A DNA stretch of 64,000 bases, taken from positions 1,484,231 through 1,548,230 of the forward strand of contig CP021231.1 of the NCBI GenBank assembly GCA_003999685.1. Direction: 5' to 3'. A model generated the notes under the pieces. It searched no databases. It saw only the letters and a program-made list of their open reading frames with translations, and had not been told where the DNA came from. The position numbers were made by a program, and so were the translations under genes. Below are positions 1-10,911 of the stretch, piece by piece (position 1 is the stretch's first letter; each line of letters starts with the position of its first letter). The DNA comes from Taiwanofungus camphoratus. Taxonomy: Eukaryota; Basidiomycota; Agaricomycetes; Polyporales; Taiwanofungaceae.

Positions 1-451
1 TGAGTATGAGCTCCCGTGCGGCGTGCGCGCCTCGAAGTCGCAATCAATCGGTCTTACGGTCTTGTGTGCGCGGCGGACGCCAATAGCCTGCGGGGATTGT
101 GCCGGTTCGGTCGCCGCTCGTTACCACTTGTAAGTATGATTCTCAGTATGTATTGCTAAGCCAAGCATGAAAGCTCATCTGCAAAGCCTCTAGAATTCCC
201 TGCATTTGAACTGCGAGAGTTCATCGACGGAACTAGAACACGCGACAATCGCGAAGGCCGCTTATAAATCTTGCGGTCAGTCAGCAGGTACTAAGTACCT
301 ATTTACTTAGTCCTCGGCCGTTATCTTTTGCGTATTAATTATTGATTGCTCCAGCTTTTTTAATCCATAAATTCCACCATCAATAGCCCAAAAAATTCAA
401 GTATCGGGCACATCATCAAGATTGAACGACTTCGAAAGGAGGAAGGCACCA
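1..451. other. 5' flank of the first gene, no gene seen
   Basis: No convincing coding region is visible here. A TATA-like word (TATAAAT) lies at about 263-269, roughly 185 bp before the first good ATG of the downstream fusion gene, and an A/T-rich stretch at 320-400 could hold its transcription start. The upstream 240 bp show no recognisable motif. Confidence 0.4.
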
Positions 452-2829
452 ATGTTAAACATGCCCTCTATCTATCATAATCCCCATGTTGTCTCCTACA
501 CAACACCTTTGACTTCACTCCCGGATCCTCGTTCCACCTCGTTCCACAGACAGCTTCCAGGATATAACCCCACGCCGCTCCGTCTCATCCCTCACTCGCT
601 CATCCCCGAGTATAGGTTGACGACTGGATGCGTCCTCTTGAAGGACGAATCGGAGCGCTTGGGCCTACCCGCGTTCAAAATCCTTGGCGCGTCGTGGGGC
701 ACGTACCGTGCGGTTACTCAGCGGCTTGGGTTAGGACTTGATGTGTCGCTGGACGGATTGGCACGGATACTGAAAGAGAAGGGCGGGAATATTACACTAT
801 TCAGTGCGACAGATGGTAATCACGGCAGGGCGGTCGCCTGGATGGCAAAGCTGCTCGAATTGAAGTGCGAAATTTACATACCACAAGGTTTGCATATCGA
901 CACGAGGGAGTTGATCGCGGAAGAGGGTGCGAGAGTCATAGAGGTACCAGGAGATTACGATCGAGCAGTGCAGGATGCACATGATGCTGCGAATAAAGTG
1001 CAAGGAATTCTGATACAGGATACTGCACTTGAGGGATACAAGGAGATCCCGAAGGTATGGACACCGCCGTATCTTGAACACTAATTTGCCAATCGGATTT
1101 CTAGTGGATTGTTGATGGGTATTCAACCATATTCGCAGAGCTCGATGAACAAGTGCCTCAGTTCACGGGCGGAAGGCATGCAGACGTCATTATCGTTCCC
1201 GTAGGCGTTGGTTCGCTCGCTCAAGCTGTGGTCGCACACTTCAAACAATCTGAACACTCCTCTAGAACGAAAGTCATAACCGTCGAGCCTGACATTGCCG
1301 CTTGCTTGAAGAAAAGCCTACTTGCTGCGTCTAATTTCGCATCACCAGGCGATCCGCCCAGAGCCATACAGACAGTGTCCACGATAATGGCTGGCCTGAA
1401 CTGCGCGACTGTCTCACCGCTTGCTTGGCCACTTTTGAAAGGGGGTATAGATGTCGCCATCAACGTGGCAGACATAGAGGCACATCGTGCCGTGGAGGAT
1501 CTCCAGAGCATCGATATCCCCGTTGGACCGTGCGGTGCTGCACCACTTGCCGCCCTTCGCCACCTTATCGCCAGATCTCAGAATAGCGCCGACATCGTCA
1601 CGCCTGAATCAGTTATCGTCCTTCTAGCAACTGAAGGCCCACGCATGTACACCGTCCCCCTAGACAGCACGATCACTGACCCCATCATCCTCACGCAGAT
1701 ACTCACGCGTATCGACTCATCCAACCCCGGCCTGAGTGTCGGCGCAGGAGCGGGCGAGGGGGCCATCGCGCATTTTCTCTTTGCGTGGCTTACACATCAC
1801 GACTTTGAGGCACACTGGTTGGAAAGACGCCCCGGGCGTCCGAGTGTTGTGGGCGTTGCAAGAGGGACAGGCGGGGGAAAGGCCCTGATGTTCAACGGAC
1901 ACATCGATACTGTGACACTTGCCGGGTATGACGGCGATCCATTGAGCGGAGAAATCATCGATGGTGCGGTGCACGGGCGTGGGACATTCGACATGAAGGC
2001 GGGTATCGCCGCGTCGCTTGTCGCTGCCCTACGCGCACGGAAATCGGGCGAAATGAAAGGAGACATTATACTTGCACTGGTTGCAGACGAGGAGAATCTT
2101 AGCATGGGTACACAGGAGGTATTTGATGCTGGTTGGCGCGCGGACGCTGCGGTGGTAAGCGAGCCTACGGCACACACGCTGATGCTCTCACATAAGGGCT
2201 TTGTATGGGCCGAGGTTGATATCATCGGCAAGGCGGGACACGGCTCCCGACCGGACCTTGGCGTCGACGCAATTGTGAAAGCAGGGCATTTCCTCGTTGC
2301 ACTCGAAACATATGGCGAGACTCTCACGAGAGGGGAGAGCGATGCGGTGAGGCATCCTGAGCTGGGTACTGGGACGGTGCATGCGGGGATGATCAAGGGC
2401 GGGGAAGAAGTCACGTCTTATCCTGCCCTATGTTCCATTTCGATCGAGCGGCGCACAGTGCCTGGAGAAACTCCTGGCATGGTAGAGGCACAGCTCCGCG
2501 AGATTCTGGACAAACTCGCTCAGCGCGTTGCAGACTTCAGGTATGCACTACGGATGGGTGAATCGAGACCGCCGTATGAGGTGGACAAGAATAATCCTTT
2601 CATCGAATTAGTCGCAAGACATGCAGAGGATGTGCTGGGAGCAAAGCCGGGTATACTAGCAGGACCATATTGGACAGATAGTGCACTTCTCGCAGAGAAA
2701 GGAATACCCATGGTGCTATTTGGAGTTCAGGGCGATGGTGCTCATGCTGCGAAGGAGTGGGCAACAGCAGCTAGCATCGAAAAAGTGGCCGAAACACTTA
2801 CAAAGGTGGCCATGGAGTTTTGTGGGTGA
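452..2829 (+). CDS. Diaminopropionate ammonia-lyase-like / M20 peptidase fusion protein
   Basis: Two exons, 452-1054 and 1105-2829, separated by a 50-bp phase-0 GT-AG intron, give about 775 aa. The N-terminal half is a fold-type II PLP enzyme: the Schiff-base lysine lies in FKILGASWG, SATDGNHGRA is the substrate/PLP loop, and VPVGVGSLAQA is the phosphate-binding glycine loop. The closest match is the diaminopropionate ammonia-lyase/threonine dehydratase group. From about residue 415 a complete M20 metallopeptidase (ArgE/DapE/ACY1 type) follows. Its metal ligands are visible: GHIDT, the Asp of GTFDMKAG, ADEE, SEPT and the His of GDGAHAAKEW. One polypeptide would thus hold an amino-acid lyase and an amidohydrolase, perhaps acting in sequence on an N-acylated amino acid, but the substrate cannot be inferred. 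ATG 452 was chosen because the reading frame farther upstream has only a TTG; ATG 461 is an alternative. Both catalytic sets look intact. Confidence 0.85.
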
Positions 2830-4348
2830 TCCAGATTGTTTTTTGAGTTCTCCGAGTCGTATCACGATGTTACCTTTACTATTGTGACTTGCCTGTATGT
2901 CCGGTCGTGGGTGCGGATTGAGCAGAGTGACTTCGATTTCAAGCAAGTATTCAACTCAAATATCATGATTTGTGTATAGTTCGAATTCCCAGCTGATGAT
3001 ACGGCCGGTGTAAAGACCCACTAGGTCATCTGGCCGCGCGCCTAGTACCGACAAGCCGTTCCTGTCTTGCAAAGACAATCAACTCTCGCACATTGAGTAC
3101 TATTTATCACACACTCACCGTGATGCAGTGAAGCTACTTACCCCATGCCCATGGATAACGACGGTGTAATGGAAGGTTGTGGTTTTCCTTTCTTCCGCGG
3201 GCTCGAATCCCACATTTCCGCTCAATATTTCCGCTTTGTACTTATCATTACCTGAGATCAGCTGGTGAGAACCACAAACATGCCATAAACATGAAGCGAC
3301 AACTGCTATTTGAATACTTATGTTGCGCTGATTCCCGTTCAAGTCCGTCCACCGGGACTACTTGCTGAAATGTTATCTATCACTCGGATCTTGTAAGTCA
3401 TCGAATAGCATGACCTCTCTCTGTCTCACAATGACCCAGATTTACTGTTTCCTCCGTAGGCCCTTTGTTCCCATTTGCCTGAGTGGATTCATCTATGCAG
3501 TGTTCCGGTTTCTTCTTCTGCTCTATATATTCCGGGTACAGTATAATACAAGTGTTCTCATGGGTCATCGATTATCCTTCGAAGTCTCAGACACACAACA
3601 CAAGTCAATCTCATTCCCTAGATGCACAGAACACCACGGTTTCAGGCTGACATATGTTCACTCGGCTCGTCTCTCTGTACGTATTCCACTGATTGTCTTT
3701 CGAGACTTTGTATGAATCTCATAAGAAGTCTCGTGTTGGCAGTCATGCAGTGTCTTGCATACCGAGTCGATGTTGCGAAGCAATTAGACTGTGTATCTGG
3801 ATACCCGAGGCTGGAATCTTCTTACATTGTCACTAAGTAGGTATTGTTGTACTGTAAATGAAGCGTCAAGCGGTAAAGCAACGTGTTGACCTTTTAATTG
3901 TACGCGCCTTGCATTCTTGTTCCTCCGCAATGAACGTACCGCCTCGTCGACGATCTGTACATTTTCCTTAGTTGTCGTTCAGAGAAGTTGTCCTGAGTTC
4001 CCCTGTGAACGAGATCAGATAAGGTGCGAGGCGTGGCCTGCTTGTTTTGCTCACAATACTACAAATGAATCCATCACCATGTTCCGACACCATTCAACTT
4101 CGCTGAGTGCTATCGTGACCCGTTTGTTCTCATATCGCTTGACCAGCGACCTCCTTGTACATAACGCCGTAGCTAAAGCGACTTATACAGCTGAAGGAAA
4201 TCGAAAACGCAAATTTCGCGCCACGTCGGCTTTGACCCAGTCATTCGAGGTGAATAAAGGCTGTGGCCTGCATGCTCAAACGCCCTGGCTCTACTCATAA
4301 CTCTAAAGCCTTGAATTTGCAAGGACAGCAGGCAAAAGCCCCAGATTC
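2830..4348. other. Intergenic region, nothing recognisable
   Basis: About 1.5 kb without a supportable gene. Short open frames exist on both strands but show no family motif, no consistent splice pattern and no length above chance. No RNA gene or repeat was recognised. Confidence 0.5.
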
Positions 4349-4490
4349 ATGAGTAGATGGATTGTCCAATTCTGGTATGGATGCTCTATCTCAACCGCGA
4401 GATGACTACAGAGGTGCGGATGCCATGCTGCATAGTCCTGCTACGACGGCGCTTATGCAAAAGTCTCCCTGACGCCCGGTGAACTGGCAG

Positions 4491-5454
4491 GAGTACGACA
4501 AATGTTATCAGACAGTGCAGGCTTGCGTCGCGCATGCACAAGTGCGTTATGCGCCAACCATACCAGATACCGCGCGTGAGTAAACCGTACGTCTGTCCTC
4601 CCGTGTTCGCTGTCGACCGAATTCTTTCCTACAGGACAGATCATCGCACACATGCTCCCGCTGCTCATGATGCGGCACAGACGAATACCGCGGTCGAAAT
4701 GGAGAGACCAAACGAGCTCGAATGGAAAGCATTGGATAGAACAGGTGCGTGGCGCCCTGTGCTCGTAGGCGTGTTGCGTTTGACTTTAGAGGAAAGGATG
4801 TTGATAGCGCCATGAACCCAACAAATCGATTGCGCTCGATGATTGGATATCATCTTGCGTACGACAACAATCTCATCGGCATGGTCATGACTCAGGGCCG
4901 GCAGCGGGACGTGATCAACATCGGGCTAGGCATGAAACAGCTCGCAGTATATCCTCCAGAAGCGACCGTGCCCGCGTATGCAGAATCTTTCTACCACAAA
5001 GTGGGTCCGTACATACGTGCAGACACTCACAAGCTCATTATTGATATCGCAGCTAACCCCGCTTGAGCTAACCTTCGTCAAGCCAGATGAAGGAGACGAT
5101 GTCGTTCTGCGCCGATTATGTCTCCTGCTTGCTCTCAAACAAGCCTATATTAAAGCAATCGGGCAGCCAATTGGCTTCGACTGGGCTCGACTAGAATTCA
5201 ATATACCGAAGGAGAGCGCGAGTGGCGACGGGCTACTACTCCAGGGATGGGAGTTCCGCGTCTGGCAGGCTCAGATTGGCATTGAACGAAATGGCACAGT
5301 CGTCAAGGAGTCGTATCAGTGTGCCTGTGCGTTCTTCCGAGGCACGAAAGAGTCCAGGTTCATCTGGCAGAGGGAGCGGAAAGAACTAGAGTCTTGGGTA
5401 CAATTCATCAACTTGGACCAACTGATCAACGTCGTTCCGAAGCTTACAGATTGA
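4491..5454 (+). pseudogene. Degenerate 4'-phosphopantetheinyl transferase (Sfp/Lys5/AASDHPPT type)
   Basis: Pieces of an Sfp-type phosphopantetheinyl transferase lie in order over four apparent exons: 4491-4575, 4635-4744, about 4769-5000, and 5053-5454. Supporting stretches are the helix IIAHMLPLLMMRHRRIP, a GKD in place of GKP, LTPLELTFVKPDE, and LALKQAYIKAIGQPIGF matching the family's W-x-KEAY-K-A-x-G. Active enzymes transfer the phosphopantetheine arm from CoA to carrier proteins using Mg2+. Here the first metal motif (usually GID) reads GLG, the second (KEA) reads KQA, and the NVSHD loop reads YHLAYD, so the catalytic acids are missing. The second and third exons cannot be joined in frame with any GT-AG pair I could find (donor phase 0, acceptor needing two bases). 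A possible first exon with ATG 4349 (MSRWIV) also joins out of phase. I infer a pseudogene or a strongly diverged inactive paralogue; a sequencing error could explain the frame problem but not the motif losses. Confidence 0.6.
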
Positions 5455-5848
5455 ATTTCATCGTGGTGGAAAGGCTTGATTCTCAGTCCATACTCCCGTA
5501 TCAAGACGTTCTCGCAGCTCCAGTCACAGAGCTTGAGTACTTCCGTCGCCAATTCATCTTCTGCGTCTGCGTTAATACCTAAATGGCACTTAGGCTCTGT
5601 TGCATGACTTAGGAGATTTACTGGCGACCTTGTAGTCTTTAGATCACTATTAATTTAATTGCTCGTCGTAATCTGTCATGCTTTGCAAACGTAACTACTA
5701 ATTAGTACTACATATTGGCATCGAATGGTTCTGTATGCAAGAGACGTGATCATATCAAGATGCCATCTGGCCACGAACAAGGGCATCGAGATGTAGATAG
5801 ATATACGGACCAGGGTTGTACAATATGGAAGAACACCAGAGTACGAGC
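5455..5848. other. Intergenic region between convergent genes
   Basis: About 390 bp between the 3' ends of the transferase remnant and the transporter. A/T-rich in the middle (5640-5720). No gene or repeat seen. Confidence 0.5.
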
Positions 5849-8161
5849 TCACGAGCTCGCACCTTTGTCACCCTTCATGTCTTTCTCATCGACCTTGACG
5901 TCTGTCGTTAACGAGTCTGACACCGCACCGTGAAGCGTGGCACGGTCACTTTCTTCCTTCCACTGCTTGAAGCGTGCTTCCTCATCCCAGACGAAAGGAC
6001 TCTTGCTCATGAATAGGTGGTCCATCTCCTCGAGAGTGCGATTTGCCGTCTCTGGATAGAACGCCCACACCATTGGTATTGACAAGAAGTTGATTGCGCC
6101 GAACACATGAAGTGTGTTTTCCTTTATGCTGGAGAACATCACGGGGTTTAACAATGTCAGCCAGCCATTGCCTGCAAATGTGAACCTCCTTCAGCTTTCG
6201 ATTCTCAGTGTAGACGTGAAGAGCGAACCAATTGACCAGCCGACCACGCCCCATGCGTTCCCCTTGGCACGCACATACAGCGGGAAGGTCTCCGTGGGGT
6301 ACACCCAGGGGATTGTCAGCCACGTCGCACCGAAGACCGCGGTGTACATGAAAACGAAGAGTGCCGCAGCACCACCGTATTGAGCTGCCTTGTCGGGGTT
6401 ATCCCTCAGTAGTCGGCTGAACACTCCGGCAAGGATGAGTGAGATGCCCTGTCCGACAGCCCCCCACCACAGCCCAACGCGCCGGCCCAGTCTGTCAATT
6501 GTGACAACAGCCAATAGAGTACTGATGCAATATGTGACCTTCAAGGGGCTATCAATGTGTGAATCAACAAGAGCGTGAGTGTACCAACATCGTTCAGGCC
6601 TGATAGCCATTGTGCTTTGCGAGGTCCATATCCAGCCTCTGCAAAAATGGTTGGCGCATAGACAGTGATAGCCGCAATGCCACACCACCTAGAACATAGT
6701 ATTAGAGCCATTCATCCTATCAACCTCGTCATATGACACATACTCTTGAATGATCTGTAGCCAAACGGATAACTGGACCCTACGCGCAACGTGGAATTCG
6801 CTGTCGTTGATCCCGAAAAGCATGGAGATGTATGAGTTCTGGTCCGCATGTGCTTTTTCATCCTCGACGGCAACGACGATCTCTTCGTACTCGGCAATCA
6901 CTCCGGCGTCTTCGATGTTCCCTGATTCTGAACGAAGGCGGCCCAAAATAGTACGCGCTTCCTCGGCTCTGCCCATTTTCATAAGCCAACGAGGGCTCTC
7001 TAGCACAATCTCCTAATTGAGTTTCACATAATGCATAATCTGATAACGTCTTACCAGGCATCATAGGGAGGCACAACTGTGTTTGACGGTCTATGAGTCG
7101 CGGATAGATCCCAGGGTAGGAGCACGTACCATGAACGACAAGACAGGAATAATCTGAAAAGCAATGGGGAACTAATGTTTGAGAGGATGAAAAATTAGTG
7201 ATGGTTCTGTGTAAGTGCAGATGAGATGCTCACCCGCCAGCGTACTTGACTTGTACCATCTCCAACATAGCCCAAGCCAAACTCCAGCCAGTAAGCGACC
7301 ACAACGCCAAAAATATTCAACGTGAACTCGCTGGCAATAAATGCTCCGCGAGATGTGTGCGATGCTACCTCTGCACTCCAGACAGGTACAATAGCGTTTA
7401 GGAATCCGGTGCCAATGCCATTGATTACTCGGGCACATAGCATCCTGCGATGTTGACAGTCACGCTAGGATGCCGGAATGAAAAATAGGATACATACCAT
7501 GCGATATTCTGAGCTGAGCACTGTAGAGTTGCTCCGATGAGAACCCATAGACTACCCTAAACATCCCGTAAGGTTATGACTTTGTAACAAAAAAGCCGAT
7601 AAAGGGGCGATCTCACGATGAACATTGTCTTGATACGCCCCAATCTGAGGACGAGAAAGATGCGTTAGATACTGATTTAAGAATCAATATCTAACGACAA
7701 ACTTACTTGTCACCAAGAATACCCGCTATAAGAGCGCCGATGAGGGTACCCAAATAGTAAATGCTGACTATGCCGCCCTGCCTGGTGGGCTTTGTAATAG
7801 TAACTACATAACCCTCAGAGGGGCCTTGATAACTATAAGTCAATGTTAAAACGTTGTTTGGACTATGAGAAGAGATGTCAAGAAGCCCACGTAGAGTAGC
7901 CGAGCTTCATGACTCGAACGTAATCGGGGGCGGTATTGACACCTGTACGTGTTGTCAGACGTCTCAGGTACTACGTCAATTTGGGATGCACTTACCTCCC
8001 ATCATGCCTTGATCATATCCGAAGCTGCAAAGAACGGTCAGTTATTCATAGTGCTGGGCGGGCGAAGCGCAAAGAAGTACGAACAAGAATATCGCAAGCC
8101 CAGCCACAAAATTGATCGTATAATACAGGCTCCTGCCTGATGCTGCGGCCATGGACTTCAT
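5849..8161 (-). CDS. MFS sugar transporter (sugar porter family)
   Basis: Many small exons on the minus strand. The start is ATG at 8161 (MKSMAAASGRSLYY) and the stop is TGA at 5849-5851. Readable pieces in order are: first membrane helix (YYTINFVAGLAIFLF); SFGYDQGMMGG, the family's FGYDxGxxGG loop, at about 8000-8030; VNTAPDYVRVMKLGY; a GGIVSIYYLGTLIGALIAGILGDK helix near 7700-7790; ARVINGIGTGFLNAIVPVWSAE at 7380-7440; ESPRWLMKMGRAEEA with its long cytoplasmic loop (6750-7006); LGRRVGLWWGAVGQG and WLTIPWVYPTETFPLYVRAKGNA (6240-6500); and AFYPETANRTLEEMDHLF (about 6000-6070). These are signature motifs of fungal sugar porters, 12-helix plasma-membrane proton/sugar symporters or facilitators of about 530 aa. 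The usual LPESPRWL reads VLESPRWL. Exon borders in the 7000-7700 stretch are only approximate. The substrate is not predictable. Confidence 0.85.
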
Positions 8162-10853
8162 GCTGTGTACAAGAGGTGTTGAAGCGACCCCGAGTGGGGA
8201 TTTTGTGGGGTTGAATGCACGGTTATTATATGCGGCAAAATAGAAATATGTGCTAGCCCCTCGCCTCAAATAGGAAAGCCTTGTGATCAGAAACACATAC
8301 GAGGTCTCCACATTATGCGTGCTTCTGATATGGCGGATCGTCGGGCCGCACTAGACGCAGGAGGATCAGTCCCCTAAGGAGATCGGCGGCAAGCAAATGA
8401 CGGAAAGTGGAGGTCACGTCAGTGGGGAGCAAGTACAGACAATGGCTCAAGAAACGGCTTACCCCGCATGTGCGCTGTAGTTCCGAGGAAGACATATGAA
8501 CACGGAGATACCAAGAAGCGCACTTTGTTGGGTAGGACCGCCCGTCAAGCTTTGAGGGCTCTATGCTTGGCGCGCCATATCTCGTCCCGCCGCCAGGGCA
8601 AGCCGACGGCATCTCTAGTTTGCCGCTTTTTCTTCATATTTTCATAATCCGCGGCTTTGCAAAATGCAAGACTGTTTTCTCGATTTACCAGGAGTCGAAG
8701 ATCACGGTGATAAGCAAAGATAAGTTCCAGGCGACATTGAAGCGACATGACAATCCGCGACACCAGCTGCTCCCCGCTGCAATGTCGGCTGACGACGTCC
8801 TGTCAAGTAGACTGTCTGAATACCGGCATAGGATGCTTCCAGCGATGTGCACAGCGGCAACGGTGATTCTCGTCACCCACGGTTATGTAACTGGGAAGCT
8901 GAGAAGACAGAACATGCCCGCCGGATCTCCACAAGAGTCCACGCTAGCCAGGTAAATAAATCGGTGCGCTCTAACGCCATGTAGTCACGATGTCTAGGGC
9001 GCTAGGATCTTGCTCCACTGACTCACGTCCAAACCAGGGGAAACGATTGGTAGGCACTATGAAGGGATGTTCGGGTTTCCATTCACACACCTGAAAGTGA
9101 GCATTTCACGATAGTCGGTGTTAGACAGCATTCTTTTCCTGATTGTCCCTCTTCCGTCTTTCAGCAAGTGGCCTCACTAACTAGAGACCTGCCGACACAC
9201 AGGAAGCACCAATTCAATTTACGATACCGCGGGTAACGTTGAATTGACCAAAGCTAATCGCATCGTAGATTGACTCGCATAGTGGTTGACAGGTCGGTGT
9301 TCATAAATTAGTTGTGCATGCATCATATGACTGCAATTTCGCATGTTTCAGAGGCTAGTTTCATAGTGACCACGCACCTCGTACAGTCTAACCCCCTCAT
9401 ATGACCTCAAGGAAACCCCGCGGCGTACCTGACGAGTGTTTGACTAACGATTGACCAAGATCGCACACGAGACGTCCCGACGGTCATCCTTGGCGTTCTT
9501 GCGCGCCCGGTTCGATTTATGAGCACAATGGCCTTGTGGACCATTGCCAAGGAGGGCACAGATGCATATAACGGATATGACTTCGCGTTCGAGTCGCATC
9601 GCCTGAGTAATCCATGGTTCGCCTGTCCTGAATCTCTGAAGTTGGAGCTCGCCTGGAGCCGCTGATGAGATAGGCTTCACAGATTTCCATGACTAGATCC
9701 TGTAGAAGATCACGTCTGGATACGGTGGCGTACCCATTGCAGGTAGACTTGGGTGCTTGGATTGTCGCTTACAACATTGACAACACACGACACCAACTGA
9801 TTGCCAACACTTAGCTATCAGCTTGAAAAAATTTCAGATGATCACCGGATACTGGGATGGTTTTCCTAGTCTCGGGATTTGGCCAAGCTCTCTGATGCAA
9901 GTCAAAAGAGCTTGTGTAACAGGGAATAGATAGCCAAAGGTGCGAAATCGTTTAGTTATTTTGTGGCGACGCTCTTCAGTCCGATGACAAAGACCCAATC
10001 CAGCCTGAGTGGTAGCTCATTGAGCATTTGCAACCAATATCCTAAGTGTCCAGGCAGCAGCGACAGCCAGAACACATTACCAAAGCAGTACGAGTCGCCA
10101 TCAATAGGATAGGAAGTACTAAGTTTAATTGCCGTAATTGAAGCTCGAGACCCATGGGTTGGTAGTTACAGACTTTGGTGGCAATGCCTACTACATCCCT
10201 ATCTTTCAGACATGTTGACTCCCAAAGTGCACATGGTCACTTACATGGTCGGGACAACAGCAGTTGTAGGACAAAGTGTTGATGAACAGCCCACATATGT
10301 ACATCCTCTCCCGATTGGAGAAGAGCGGGTGATCCAGGATACGAACGACCCAAAGCTGGCTGGATATTGTGGATAGTATAGGGCAGAAGGTCACCGATGT
10401 AAGTTTGACCATGATCAAATCCCAGGCTACATCAGTGCCCATACTCTGAAGCCCACTTGAAGTGAACTTGGGCTCCGATTGAAGTAGATGAAACGGATAA
10501 AGTCACAGAGAAGAGCACATAAGACTGGTGAGATGCTGTTTTCTGCTTGACCTTAGGGCTTGCTGTAGTGAACAGAAAAATACCTGTTTCACGGAGGTTG
10601 CCAAAATGAGTGTTTGCAATCGGCTGTCGAGACTCGTCAAGTAGTACCATCCAGAAACAAAGATCAGCCAAGACCAAGCAACCGCTGGCACTGCAGGCCT
10701 CTTGCAAGCGGCGGGATGTTCGCCCGCCTTCCCCTAAGATACAAGGAGTATAGATGCGACAGTGTACAGGCTGTAAACTATGCGTCAAGGTTTTCACAAA
10801 TTTAAGGACGCTGATAGCACAGTGGAAAGAGATTTAGGAAGGCAAGGGCGGTC
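8162..10853. other. Long intergenic region, no supported gene
   Basis: 2.7 kb upstream of the transporter and left of the LINE insertion. Open frames such as 8563-8955 (+) and 10432-10797 (-) are short, lack homologous motifs and do not splice into anything longer. The last 600 bp on the minus strand faintly recall a membrane protein (a tryptophan-rich hydrophobic run near 10600-10690), too weak to call. The first 150 bp next to 8161 presumably contain the transporter promoter. Confidence 0.4.
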
Positions 10854-10867
10854 GACTGGACCAAGAC
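10854..10867 (+). repeat. Left target-site duplication of the LINE
   Basis: The 14-mer GACTGGACCAAGAC occurs here and again directly after the A-rich tail at 17576-17589. It fixes both ends of the insertion. Confidence 0.9.
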
Positions 10868-10911
10868 TGAACCAGTACCACCACCATCTCGATTTAGCGC
10901 TCGTGCCCAGC

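Noticed and set aside
10432-10797. Minus-strand frames with a hydrophobic Trp-rich run, faintly like fungal multi-pass DUF proteins
   Set aside because: Only one weak helix-like segment. No full set of membrane helices or conserved motif could be assembled.
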